From positions 186,001-250,000 of the forward strand of contig NZ_FOSW01000002.1 of the NCBI RefSeq assembly GCF_900114385.1: a stretch of 64,000 bases of DNA, in the 5' to 3' direction. The notes beneath the pieces were generated by a model that searched no databases, was not told where the DNA came from, and was given only the letters and a program-made list of their open reading frames with translations. Below are positions 55,507 through 64,000 of the stretch, piece after piece. How positions within the stretch are numbered: the first letter of the stretch is position 1; every line of letters begins with the position of its first letter. The stretch comes from Geodermatophilus ruber (GTDB lineage: Bacteria; Actinomycetota; Actinomycetes; Mycobacteriales; Geodermatophilaceae). Both the position numbers and the translations under genes were made by a program.

Positions 55507-56757
55507 TCAGGCCCCCGCCGGCACGGCCGGCCGACTGGCGGCGGCGACCCGTCGCTGGCTGACCTGCGGTGTCCAGTGGTCGGGCTCGTCGGCCCACAGG
55601 TCGCGCAGCTGCGGGATGACCTGGGTACCGAACAGGTGGGTGTTCTCGGCCGCGGTCTCCTCCGGGAGGTTCCCCATGTGCAGCGAGGCGATGAGCTGGC
55701 CGACGCGCAGCTCCGTGGCCAGCTCGCGCAGGCGCTGGGCCACGCGGTCGGGCGTGCCCGCGACGATGTAGCCCTTCTCGTCGTACTCCCAGAAGCTCAT
55801 CTCCCCGCGGACCGCCCGCTCCCGGTCGGCGGCCGCCGCGGGGTTGGTCGTGTGCTTGAGCGTCTGGGCGAGGGTCCGCGTCGAGTTGTAGCCCGGGGGC
55901 GTTGCGTACCGCATGGCGGGGTTGCGGACCCGCTGGAAGTACTTGACTGCCTCGTAGTACTTCGCCTCCGCCTCGGCGTCGGTGTCGGCCACGCAGACCA
56001 GCTGGGTGAAGGCCATGCGGTGGGGGTTCATGTCGCCGTCGTGTGTCGCGACGTAGTCCCAGTAGCCGTCCACCAGCGGCTTGGCCGCCTGCAGGCCGGA
56101 GAAGGAGAGGTGCCCGTAGCAGTAGTTCTCCCGGGTCACCAGATCCCACGTCTCGACGCTGCTCGACCCGGGGATCCAGATGGGCGGCCGCGGCTGGATC
56201 GGCCGGGGCCAGAGGTTGACGTAGCGCAGCTGGGTGTACTTGCCGTTGAAGGCGAACGGGTCGCGCTCCTCCCACGCGCGCAGGACGAGCTGGCGTGCCT
56301 CGTGGAAGCGGTCGCGCAGCTCCACCGGGGTGCGGGCGTAGGCGAAGGCCGAGTCCATCGGGGTGCCGAAGACGAAGCCGGCGATGAGCCGTCCCTCGGA
56401 CAGGCAGTCCAGGTAGGCCATCTCCTCGGCGACCCGGGTCGGGGGGTTGTAGAGCGCCAGCGAGTCGCCGATCACCAGGATCGCCGCGTTCTGGGTGCTG
56501 CTCGCGAGGCTCGCGGCGAGCAGGTTGGGCGACGGCGTCATCGCGAACGGCGTCTGGTGGTGCTCGTTGACCGCGAGCCCGTCGAAGCCGTCCCGGTCGG
56601 CCTGCTGCATGAGGCGGATGAACATCCGGTAGTTCTCACCCACGCGACCGGGGTCGGCCATGTCGATCGGGCTGTCGACCCACGCTCCCTGGCCGGGGGC
56701 CGGGAACTGGTCAGGGAGCCCGTCGTAGGTCACTTCCGCGAACCAGTGGAACTTCAT
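55507..56757 (-). CDS. Luciferase-like flavin-dependent monooxygenase
   Basis: 416-residue TIM-barrel monooxygenase of the bacterial luciferase family using FMNH2 or F420H2. It opens MKFHWFAEVTYDGLPDQF; family blocks are DRDGFDGLAVNEHHQTPFAMTPSPNLLAA, LALYNPPTRVAEEMAYLDCLSEGRLIAGFVFG and PIQPRPPIWIPGSSSVETWDLV. The partner FMN reductase downstream indicates FMNH2 use. ATG 56755-56757. First gene of the operon, divergent from the PucR regulators. The substrate is unknown; similar two-component systems attack sulfonates, thiophenes, EDTA-type chelators or flavins. Confidence 0.93.
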   Translation of the reverse strand: MKFHWFAEVTYDGLPDQFPAPGQGAWVDSPIDMADPGRVGENYRMFIRLMQQADRDGFDGLAVNEHHQTPFAMTPSPNLLAASLASSTQNAAILVIGDSLALYNPPTRVAEEMAYLDCLSEGRLIAGFVFGTPMDSAFAYARTPVELRDRFHEARQLVLRAWEERDPFAFNGKYTQLRYVNLWPRPIQPRPPIWIPGSSSVETWDLVTRENYCYGHLSFSGLQAAKPLVDGYWDYVATHDGDMNPHRMAFTQLVCVADTDAEAEAKYYEAVKYFQRVRNPAMRYATPPGYNSTRTLAQTLKHTTNPAAAADRERAVRGEMSFWEYDEKGYIVAGTPDRVAQRLRELATELRVGQLIASLHMGNLPEETAAENTHLFGTQVIPQLRDLWADEPDHWTPQVSQRRVAAASRPAVPAGA

Positions 56758-57109
56758 CGTCGCCTCATCCCGGACTGTTGCGTCCTCGTCGCCCGCTGGG
56801 AACGGGCTCACTGTCGAACGCCCGCGCGGCGCCGGACAACGGACAGCGGCCCACACGTGTCCGGGCGGCGGTGGGCAGCGTCACACCCGTCGGAGCGCGC
56901 GTGCCGACGGCGGACGACGACGCCGGGTGTGGAGAGGTGTCCACCTCCCAGGGGGCAGGAGTGTGCGTTTCCCCCTGTCCTCGCGCGGGCGCGACTGCGC
57001 ACACTCGACGGGGGGTGAGGTTGGTCACAGTGCGGGCCCACCTGGGGAAACGCTCCCGAGCGGTTGCGAGCTGCCGTACGGTGCCTGACGCGGAGGTGAC
57101 CCGGGCCAC
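56758..57109. promoter_or_regulatory. Divergent control region with spaced 10-bp inverted repeat
   Basis: Between the monooxygenase operon and pucR1. GCGTTTCCCC (56965-56974) and GGGGAAACGC (57044-57053) are perfect complements 69 bp apart, so two identical half-sites in opposite orientation lie 79 bp centre to centre, about 7-8 helical turns. This fits a regulator binding two sites in the shared promoter region. Confidence 0.55.
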
Positions 57110-59164
57110 ATGACCAGCGCACCAGTCGCGATGACGAGCCGGCGCGTGCCGGCGGCCGGCGTGCAGGCTGCCCGCAACGGCGGTGTCCCGCGCAGCGGGC
57201 CCGCCGGGACGGCGGCGCACCGGGCCATCGCCCACCTGCTGCACCTGCTCGCCGAGGAGGCGCCCGCCGAGGCATTCGACCGGCTCTCGCGCAGCGTGCT
57301 CGACGCGACCGCACCCTCCGACCGGGATCTCGCGCTGACCGCGCTGGCGCGGGCCGGGCGGGTCCGGGAGCTGCTCGCCCACCGCAAGCGCCGGGAGAAA
57401 GAGACCCAGGCGCTGTACGAGAGCGCCCGCGACCTCGCCTCGCTGCGGGACGGCGAGCAGGTGCTCGAGGCGATCGTGCACCGGACCCGCCAATTGCTGG
57501 GCACCGACGCCGCCTACCTGGCCCTGGTGGACCCCGACACGGGCGAGGTCTACATGCGGTTGACGCTGGGCACGGTCACCACGCGGATCGAGTCGGTCCG
57601 CCAGCGACCGGGGCAGGGCATCGGCGGGCGCATCATCCGGACCGGCCGGCCCTATGCGACGGCCAACTACCAGGCCGACCGGAGCCTCGACCGCGATCCC
57701 TCGGTCGCCGACGCGGTGGTCGAGGACGGCATCGTCGGCATCATCGGTGCACCGCTGCGCGTCGGCGGTGACGTGGTCGGCGCCCTCTTCGGCGCCAACC
57801 GGTACGAGCACTCGTTCGAGCCGACCGAGGTCGCGCTGCTGTGCTCACTCGCCGACCACGCGGCGATCGTCATCGAGAACGCTCGGCTGTTCGAGCGCGC
57901 CGAGCGGACGGCCGAGGAGCTGCGGACGGCCAACGCCCAGCTGCGCGTGCAGGGGCAGGCGCTGGAGCGCGGCACCTCGGCGCACGGGCAGCTGATGCGC
58001 ACGGTGCTGCGGCGGGCGGACATGGCCGAGCTGATCGACGCGATCGGCGCGATCCTGGAGGGCGAGGTCGCGCTCGTCGACCCGAACGGCCAGGTCGTGG
58101 CCAGCACGCGGGCCGGCCACGCCCCTCCCGTCGCCGACCCGCCGGCCGCGGGCGGGGAGCCGGACGGGTCGACCACGGCCCGGCCAGGGGGCGCGCACCG
58201 GCTTGACGGGCCGGCCGACGTCGGCACCGAGAACTGGGCAGTGCCCGTGCAGGCGGGACCGGACTCCTTCGGGCACCTGGTCTTCCGCGCCGGCAAGCCG
58301 CTCCTGGAGGCCGACGTGCGCATCCTCGAGCGCTCGGCGCAGACGGCGGCGCTCCTGCTGCTGATGGAGCGGCAGGCGGCGGCGGCCGAGCAGCACGTGC
58401 GCGGGGAGGTCATCGCCGACCTTCTCGCCGAGCGGGAACCCCGCTGGGACTCCTTCACGCGCCGGGCCAAGCGCGCCAGCGGCATCGACTTCGACGTGCC
58501 GCACTCGGTGCTCGTACTGACCGCCGGCGGCGTGCCGCGCCGACGCCTCCTCCGGGCGGCGGCGGACTACGCGGCCACCCGCCGTGGGCTGGCCAGTGAG
58601 CACGCCGGGAAGGTGGTGCTGCTGCTCCCGGGGATCGACGAGGCCACCGCGGGCCGCACGGTCAAGCCGCAGCTGGACCGGATGACCGGCGGGCAGGTCA
58701 CCTGCGGCGTCGCCGGACCGGCCGCCTCGGCGGCCGCGGTGCGGGAGCTGCACCGCAGCGCCGACCGGTGCCACCGGCTCCTGCTCGCGCTGGGGCGAGA
58801 GGGGCAGGCCGCCGGCGTGGAGGACCTGGGCGTCATCGGCCTGGTGCTGAGCGGCACCTCCCGCGAGCAGCTGCAACAGGTGCTCGCCGAGACCTTGGGC
58901 CCGGTCGTCCGCTACGACGAGGAGCACGGCACCCCGCTGGTCGAGACGCTGTCGGTCTTCTTCTCGGCGGGGCAGAACCCGCGGGCGGCGGCCCGCTCAC
59001 TCCGGGTGCACCCCAACACCGTCTACCAGCGCCTCGAGCGGGTCGACGTCGTGCTCGGGCACCGGACGTGGCGCGAGCCGCAGGGCGCGCTGGCCATGCA
59101 GATGGCCCTCCAGCTCCACCGGGTCGTCCAGCAGGTCCCGATCGAGGTGCTGGTCGGCGCATGA
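57110..59164 (+). CDS. PucR-family GAF/HTH transcriptional regulator (first of tandem pair)
   Basis: 684 residues. An N-terminal helical region of about 85 residues; a GAF domain about 105-255 (VLEAIVHRTRQLLGTDAAYLALVDPDTGEVYMRL and DHAAIVIENARLFERAERTAEEL); a CdaR/PucR-like middle region; a C-terminal HTH_30, SVFFSAGQNPRAAARSLRVHPNTVYQRLERVDVVLG (about 620-655). ATG 57110 has GCGGAGGTG upstream. It overlaps the next, similar gene (ATGA). Divergent from the monooxygenase operon, it probably activates it in response to a ligand sensed by the GAF domain. Confidence 0.92.
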   Translation: MTSAPVAMTSRRVPAAGVQAARNGGVPRSGPAGTAAHRAIAHLLHLLAEEAPAEAFDRLSRSVLDATAPSDRDLALTALARAGRVRELLAHRKRREKETQALYESARDLASLRDGEQVLEAIVHRTRQLLGTDAAYLALVDPDTGEVYMRLTLGTVTTRIESVRQRPGQGIGGRIIRTGRPYATANYQADRSLDRDPSVADAVVEDGIVGIIGAPLRVGGDVVGALFGANRYEHSFEPTEVALLCSLADHAAIVIENARLFERAERTAEELRTANAQLRVQGQALERGTSAHGQLMRTVLRRADMAELIDAIGAILEGEVALVDPNGQVVASTRAGHAPPVADPPAAGGEPDGSTTARPGGAHRLDGPADVGTENWAVPVQAGPDSFGHLVFRAGKPLLEADVRILERSAQTAALLLLMERQAAAAEQHVRGEVIADLLAEREPRWDSFTRRAKRASGIDFDVPHSVLVLTAGGVPRRRLLRAAADYAATRRGLASEHAGKVVLLLPGIDEATAGRTVKPQLDRMTGGQVTCGVAGPAASAAAVRELHRSADRCHRLLLALGREGQAAGVEDLGVIGLVLSGTSREQLQQVLAETLGPVVRYDEEHGTPLVETLSVFFSAGQNPRAAARSLRVHPNTVYQRLERVDVVLGHRTWREPQGALAMQMALQLHRVVQQVPIEVLVGA

Positions 59165-61080
59165 ACGGTCCAGGTCAGCGCCCCGCTCCGTCCGATCGCG
59201 CACCGGCGCAGTCCGTCGTCCTGGCGCGGCTGCTGGACGTGCTCGCCGACGAGGGGCCGGTCGCGGAGATCGACGCGCTCGCCGCCCAGGTGCGCGAGGC
59301 CCCGCAGTCCCCGGACCGCCAGGTGCTGCTGCTCGCGGCCGAGGACGCCCGCCGCATCCGGGAGCTGCTGGCGCAGCGCGAACGGCGCGAGGCGGAGATG
59401 CAGGCGCTGTACGAGACCGCCCGCGACCTCACGTCGCTGCGCGACGTCGACGGCGCCCTGCACGCGATCGTGGACCGGGTCCGCCGACTGCTGGGCGCGG
59501 ACCTCACCTACATCGCGCTGGTCGACGAGGAGACCGGAGACGCCTACATGCGGGTCACCTCGGGCGCGATGACGGCGCCGATCGAGACGGTGCGCCAGCC
59601 CCGGGGCTGGGGCATCGGCGGACGGGTTATCGAGACGGGTCAGCCGATCGCCACGGCCGACTACCTGGCCGACCCCCGCCTCGCGCTCTCGCCCTCGGTC
59701 GCGGCCGCTGTCCGCGAGGAGGGCATCGTCGGCATCGCCGGCGTCCCCATGAAGCTCGGCTCGCAGGTCATCGGTGCGCTCTTCGCCGCCGACCGCCGCC
59801 GGCGGACGTTCGATCAGGCGGAGATCGCCCTGCTGTCGTCGCTCGCGAACCACGCCTCCGTGGTCATCGAGAACGCGCGCCTGTTCGCGGGCGTGCGGGC
59901 GTCCACCGAGGAGCTCCGCGAGGCCAACGCCCGCCTGTCCGAGCAGCGGCACGTGCTGGAGCGGGCCAGCGCCGCCCACGAACAGCTCATGCCGCTCGCC
60001 CTCAGCCGTGCCGACCTCGGCCAGTTCGCCGAGACGGTCAGCCGCATCCTGGGGGGTGCCGTCGAGCTGGTGGACACCGAGGGCCGGCTGCTGGCCACGG
60101 CGGACGGTCCGGCCGGTGGGGACGACGACGGCCCGGTGCCGGCGCCCGCGGTCGTCCGGGTCCGGGCAGGCAAGGAGGTCTTCGGGAGCCTGCGGCTGAC
60201 CCGCGCCACCCCGCTCACCGAGGCCGAGATGCGGACGCTGGAGCGCGCGGCGCAGACCGCCGCCCTGCTGGTGCTCATGGAGCGACAGACGGCGCTCCTG
60301 GAGGAGGAGCTGCGCGCCGAGCTCCTGGACGACCTGCTCGCCGACGGGACGCCGGACTGGGACGTCGTGCGCCGGCGGGCCGAGCGGCTCGGCGTGCTGC
60401 GCCCGGGGGAGCTGCAGACGCTGGTGGTCTGCTCGGCTACCGACGTGCCGCTGTCGGCCCTGCTCACCGCCGCCGGCGCCCTGGCCGCCCGCTCGGGCGG
60501 CCTGGCCAGCGAGCACAGCGGATCGGTGGTCGTGCTGCTGCCCGGCACGGACGGGGGGACGGCGGCGCGGACGGTCGCCGCCGAGCTTGGACGGTTCGTG
60601 GGCGCACCGGTGACCGCGGGTGCCTCCGGGCAGGCCGCGACGGCGACCGACCTGCACGCGCTGCACCGGGAGGCAGCCCGCGGCCACCGGCTTCTGCTCG
60701 CCCTCGGGCGGGAGGGCGACGGGGCGATGCTCCAGGAGCTGGGCATCGTCGGTCAGTTGCTCGAGGGCGCGACCCCTGGGCGGGTTCAGCGGGTGGTCGA
60801 CCGGGTGCTCGGGCCGTTGACCGCCTACGACGCTCAGCACTCAGCGGCGCTGTTCGACACCGTGGAGGCCTACTTCGCCTGCGGGCAGAGCCCGCCGGAG
60901 GCGGCGCGCCGGCTGCAGGTGCACGTCAACACCGTCTACCAGCGGCTCGAGCGCGTCGACCGGGTCCTCGGCGGTACCGGCTGGCGGGAGCCGCAGGGTG
61001 CCCTCGAGATGCAGATGGCGCTGCAGCTGCACCGGGCCACCGGGCGGGCGGCCGACGCGAGGTCGACGCCCACCCGGTGA
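59161..61080 (+). CDS. PucR-family GAF/HTH transcriptional regulator (second of tandem pair)
   Basis: 639 residues, clearly paralogous to the preceding gene over its full length: ELLAQRERREAEMQALYETARDLTSLRDVDGALHAIVDRVRRLLGADLTYIALVDEETG (GAF start), SLANHASVVIENARLF, and the C-terminal HTH SPPEAARRLQVHVNTVYQRLERVDRVLG. ATG 59161 overlaps the upstream stop by 4 bp, so the two are translated together and may form heteromers. Alignment by eye suggests an old tandem duplication. It is convergent with the acyl-CoA ligase (15 bp apart). Confidence 0.92.
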   Translation: MNGPGQRPAPSDRAPAQSVVLARLLDVLADEGPVAEIDALAAQVREAPQSPDRQVLLLAAEDARRIRELLAQRERREAEMQALYETARDLTSLRDVDGALHAIVDRVRRLLGADLTYIALVDEETGDAYMRVTSGAMTAPIETVRQPRGWGIGGRVIETGQPIATADYLADPRLALSPSVAAAVREEGIVGIAGVPMKLGSQVIGALFAADRRRRTFDQAEIALLSSLANHASVVIENARLFAGVRASTEELREANARLSEQRHVLERASAAHEQLMPLALSRADLGQFAETVSRILGGAVELVDTEGRLLATADGPAGGDDDGPVPAPAVVRVRAGKEVFGSLRLTRATPLTEAEMRTLERAAQTAALLVLMERQTALLEEELRAELLDDLLADGTPDWDVVRRRAERLGVLRPGELQTLVVCSATDVPLSALLTAAGALAARSGGLASEHSGSVVVLLPGTDGGTAARTVAAELGRFVGAPVTAGASGQAATATDLHALHREAARGHRLLLALGREGDGAMLQELGIVGQLLEGATPGRVQRVVDRVLGPLTAYDAQHSAALFDTVEAYFACGQSPPEAARRLQVHVNTVYQRLERVDRVLGGTGWREPQGALEMQMALQLHRATGRAADARSTPTR

Positions 61081-61095
61081 ACCGAGGCCCGGCGG

Positions 61096-62664
61096 TCACC
61101 CGACGGCCAGGTGCCCGCCGTCCCCGGCCTGCTCGCGGAGCCGGAACTTCTGGATCTTGCCGGTGGAGGTCTTGGGCAGCGGGCCGAACACCACGGACTT
61201 CGGTGCCTTGAAGCGGGCCAGCCGCCCGCGGACGTGCTCGACGATCTCCGCCTCGGTGACCTCGGCGTGCTCGTGCAGGGTCACGTAGGCGACCGGGACC
61301 TCGCCCCAGCGCTCGTCCGGGGCGGCGACCACCGCGACCTCCAGGACGGCGGGGTGCTCCGCGATGGCCTGCTCGACCTCGACGCTGGCGATGTTCTCCC
61401 CGCCGGAGATGATCACGTCCTTGCTGCGGTCGCGCAGCTCGACGTAGCCGTCGAGGTGCACGACGCCGAGGTCGCCGGTGCGGAACCAGCCGTCCGGCAC
61501 CGCCCGCCGCGTGGCCTCCTCGTCCTTGAGGTAGCCGAGCATCACGTTGTTTCCGCGCAGGGCGATCTCGCCGACCGAGACGCCGTCGGCGGGGACGTCC
61601 TGCCCGTCGGAGCCCACCACGCGGGCGGTGCAGGAGATCATGTTGCCGACGCCCTGCCGGGCGCGCAGCCGGGCCTTCGCCTGGTGGTCCAGGCCGTTCC
61701 ACTCCGGGCGCCAGTCGCAGATCATCGCCGGTCCGAACGTCTCGGTCAGCCCGTAGAGGTGGGTCACCTCGAACCCCAGCTCCTCCATCCGGCGCAGGAT
61801 CGCCGGGCTCGGCGGCGCGCCCCCGGTCGCCACCCGCACCGGTGTGGGCACCGGGGCCGCCTCCTCGGCGTAGGCGAGCATCGACAGCACCGTCGGCGCG
61901 CCCTCGAGGTGGGTGACCCCCTCGGCCCGGATCAGCCGCCACACCTCGGCCGGGTCGACCTTCGGCAGGCAGACATGCGTGCCGCCGGCCGCGGTGACCG
62001 CCCACGGGAAGCACCAGCCGTTGCAGTGGAACATCGGCAGCGTCCACAGGTGCACCGCGGACGGCGACAGCTGCGTGTGCGCCACCATCGCCAGGGCCTG
62101 CAGGTAGGCGCCCCGGTGGTGGTACATCACGCCCTTGGGCCGCCCGGTCGTGCCCGACGTGTAGTTGATCGACAGCAGCGTCCGCTCGTCGTCCGGCCGC
62201 AGGGCCAGGGGAGCGGCCCCGGCGAGCAGCTCCTCGTAGTCCGCGCCCGCGCGGAGCCGCCGCGGCGGCTCCGTCACCTGCGCGAGCGCCGCGTCGACGA
62301 CCTCGTCGAACGCCGGGTCGTGCACCAGGACGGCGGACTCCGAGTGCTCCAGGATGTAGGCGATCTCCCCGGCCGACAGGCGGGTGTTGACCGCGACGAG
62401 GGGCACCCCCGCCCACGGCACGCCGAAGTTCGCCTCGAGCAGCACGTGTGTGTTCGGGGCGAGGACCGCCACAGGCCGGCCCTGCGCGAGGGGGGCCAGC
62501 GCGCCGGCCAGCCGCCGCGCCCGGTCGTGCAGCTCGGTGTAGGTCCAGCGCCGGTCTCCGTCGACCACCGCCACCCGGTCGCCGTGGGCCGCGGCCGCCC
62601 GGTCCAGGTAGGAGATCGGCGTCAGCGGCTCGAAGGCGAGGGCGTCCAGATCCGGCGTCGTCAT
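61096..62664 (-). CDS. Acyl-CoA synthetase (AMP-binding, medium/long-chain type)
   Basis: 522-residue adenylate-forming ligase. ATP motif INYTSGTTGRPKGVMYHH (about 172-189), A5 LYGLTETFGP (about 310), A7 GWFRTGDLGVVHLDGYVELRDRSKD (about 405-429), and A10 Lys in KTSTGKIQKFRLRE (about 498-511) are all intact. It activates a carboxylic acid to its CoA ester. Similar to the FadD/cinnamate-type ligases with LWTLPMFHCNGWCFPW. The adjacent MFS gene lies upstream on the same strand, 52 bp away. Confidence 0.93.
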   Translation of the reverse strand: MTTPDLDALAFEPLTPISYLDRAAAAHGDRVAVVDGDRRWTYTELHDRARRLAGALAPLAQGRPVAVLAPNTHVLLEANFGVPWAGVPLVAVNTRLSAGEIAYILEHSESAVLVHDPAFDEVVDAALAQVTEPPRRLRAGADYEELLAGAAPLALRPDDERTLLSINYTSGTTGRPKGVMYHHRGAYLQALAMVAHTQLSPSAVHLWTLPMFHCNGWCFPWAVTAAGGTHVCLPKVDPAEVWRLIRAEGVTHLEGAPTVLSMLAYAEEAAPVPTPVRVATGGAPPSPAILRRMEELGFEVTHLYGLTETFGPAMICDWRPEWNGLDHQAKARLRARQGVGNMISCTARVVGSDGQDVPADGVSVGEIALRGNNVMLGYLKDEEATRRAVPDGWFRTGDLGVVHLDGYVELRDRSKDVIISGGENIASVEVEQAIAEHPAVLEVAVVAAPDERWGEVPVAYVTLHEHAEVTEAEIVEHVRGRLARFKAPKSVVFGPLPKTSTGKIQKFRLREQAGDGGHLAVG

Positions 62665-62716
62665 CAGGGTCCATCCTCGGGAGCGGCCGCGCCCAGCCCG
62701 GGAGCACGGCCGGGGG

Positions 62717-64000
62717 TCACGGCAGGGGTGCGGCAGGTGGTCGCGCCAGGAGCACGTCCTCGTCGTCCTGCGCCGGGCCCGCCAGCCGGCGCGGCAGCAC
62801 GATCGCGGCGAGGACGGCGCCGGCGAGGGCCACCCCGGCTACGACGAGCAGTGCGAACCGCTGGCCGGCCAGCGTGCTCACGGTCAGGCTGCCACCGCCG
62901 GCGAGCGCGCGCTCGGTCGCGATGGTCGTCAGCACCGCGACGACCGCGATCGACAGGGTGCCGCCGAGGGCCTGGGTGCTGTTCAGGGCGCCGGCGCCGA
63001 CCCCGTGGCGGCGTCCCGGGACGCCGGACAGCGCCGTCACGGTGCAGGTGACGTTGATCGCCCCGCTGCCGAGGCCCAGCAGCAGGAAGGGGACCAGCAG
63101 CCCGCCGGCGTAGCCGGTGGAGCTGTCGAGCCCCAGGGCCAGGAGGCCGGCGCCGGCGGCGCAGAGGACCAGCCCGGCGGGGACGAGCAGCCGCGGGCCG
63201 ACTCGGTGCGTGTTGCGGGAGACCAGGCGTGCGGTCACGGCGACCGTGGCCGCCCACGGCACGAAGGCGAACCCCGCGCGCAGCGCCGACCAGCCGAGCG
63301 TCTCCTGCATGAACAGCGAGCTGGTGTAGTACGCCCCGATGCCCACCCCCGCGGTGAGCAGGACGAACAGGAAGGCGAAGGAGGTGCGATGCCGGAAGAT
63401 GCCGAGGGGGAGCAGCGGGTCGGCGCCCCGGGCCTGGGAGACCACGAACAGCCCGACCAGCACCGCGGCGGCCGCCAGGGTGCCCCAGGTTCGCGGCTCC
63501 GCCCCGTACACCTGGAGCTCGGTCAGTCCCAGGATGAGCGCCGCCACCCCGAGGGTGACCAGCAGCCCGCCCACCGCGTCGAGCCGCTGGCGGTGCTCCG
63601 GCCGGATCGCCGGGACGACGAAGAAGGCGACCGCGAAAGCGAGCAGGCACACCGGCACGTTGACCAGGAAGATCCAGCGCCACCCGCCCATGTCGGTGAG
63701 GACGCCGCCGATCACGTTGCCCAGGGTGGCGCCGAAGGCCCCGATCGCCGCCCACATGCCCAGCGCGGAGCTCCGTTCCCGCGGCTCGACGAAGACCGTG
63801 GTGAGCAGGGACATCGCCGCGGGGGAGGCCATGGCCGCGCCGATGCCGGCGAACGCGCGGGCGGCGATCAGCAGGCCGGCGTCCGAGGCGACCGCGCAGA
63901 GCAGCGACCCCACGGTGAACACGAACAGGCCGGCCAGGAACAGCCGCCGGCGTCCGAACACGTCGGCGCTGCGCCCGCCGAGCAGGAGCAGGCAGCCGAA
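62717..64000 (-). CDS. MFS transporter (DHA2-like), 5' end cut by window
   Basis: Open to the window edge; 427 residues visible, starting within the TM2-loop motif GGRSADVFGRRRLFLAGLFVF. About 12 further helices; FAGIGAAMASPAAMSLLTTVF and MWAAIGAFGATLGNVIGGVLTDMGGW match motif C of DHA2 efflux pumps. The C-terminal tail is short and hydrophilic (PAQDDEDVLLARPP). It probably exports a drug or an intermediate and may be co-transcribed with the acyl-CoA ligase downstream. Confidence 0.92.
   Translation of the reverse strand, partial: FGCLLLLGGRSADVFGRRRLFLAGLFVFTVGSLLCAVASDAGLLIAARAFAGIGAAMASPAAMSLLTTVFVEPRERSSALGMWAAIGAFGATLGNVIGGVLTDMGGWRWIFLVNVPVCLLAFAVAFFVVPAIRPEHRQRLDAVGGLLVTLGVAALILGLTELQVYGAEPRTWGTLAAAAVLVGLFVVSQARGADPLLPLGIFRHRTSFAFLFVLLTAGVGIGAYYTSSLFMQETLGWSALRAGFAFVPWAATVAVTARLVSRNTHRVGPRLLVPAGLVLCAAGAGLLALGLDSSTGYAGGLLVPFLLLGLGSGAINVTCTVTALSGVPGRRHGVGAGALNSTQALGGTLSIAVVAVLTTIATERALAGGGSLTVSTLAGQRFALLVVAGVALAGAVLAAIVLPRRLAGPAQDDEDVLLARPPAAPLP

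Overview
The window is about 73-75% GC by eye. It uses GTG starts freely, has tightly packed operons with ATGA/GTGA overlaps, and carries several apparently leaderless genes. It looks like a chromosomal segment of a high-GC actinobacterium. The gene set (Sdh1-type succinate dehydrogenase, a c-di-AMP riboswitch before an NlpC/P60 hydrolase, DUF1707, PucR regulators) and a formate dehydrogenase with an in-frame UAG at the selenocysteine position point to Geodermatophilaceae (Blastococcus/Geodermatophilus). That placement is inference; no rRNA or housekeeping marker is in view.

Layout. 1-1408: 3' part of a GGDEF-EAL protein. 1506-6762 (minus): formate dehydrogenase operon, catalytic subunit (interrupted by UAG at 6178-6180), four-cluster ferredoxin subunit and NrfD-like membrane anchor. 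7072-12316 (plus): pyruvyl-transferase-like protein, FAD oxidoreductase, MFS exporter, hemerythrin. 12582-16007 (minus): esterase and Baeyer-Villiger monooxygenase operon with a downstream GntR regulator, driven by a promoter with a 22-bp palindrome between its -35 and -10. 16171-19836 (minus): sdh operon. 20016-22336 (minus): TetR regulator and DHA2 efflux pump. 22441-28081: glutamine amidotransferase, MpaB-family oxygenase, HbpS-like protein, pyruvate carboxylase. 28094-33636: small Cys-rich proteins, a second hemerythrin, acyl-CoA dehydrogenase, a membrane protein/XRE/oxidoreductase operon, DinB and UspA proteins. 33022-38129: lysyltransferase-like DUF2156 protein with no stop in the expected place, DUF1707 protein, AI-2E family permease, and a duplicated usp fragment. 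38157-42513: topoisomerase IB, phosphoribosyltransferase/erythromycin-esterase fusion, alpha/beta hydrolase. 43050-43731: c-di-AMP riboswitch and NlpC/P60 hydrolase. 43967-50325: SGNH hydrolase, a frameshifted DUF2218 gene, small membrane proteins, and a metal P-type ATPase under a CsoR-like operator. 50381-about 52880: remnant of a tRNA-integrated element with an Xis-like protein but no integrase. 52902-64000: flavin monooxygenase cluster (SDR, degenerate RibBA, FMN reductase, luciferase-like monooxygenase) divergent from two tandem PucR regulators, then an acyl-CoA ligase and a truncated MFS gene.

The main result is the formate dehydrogenase. The UAG falls at the Sec/Cys position of the family (codon 195). 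The reading frame and homology resume directly after it, and a hairpin with a GGUCU loop starts 12 nt downstream, placing GGUCU 18 nt after the UAG. This matches selenocysteine insertion at UAG, which has been reported for Geodermatophilus and Blastococcus. The selenocysteine machinery (selA, selB, selD, tRNA-Sec) is not in this window.
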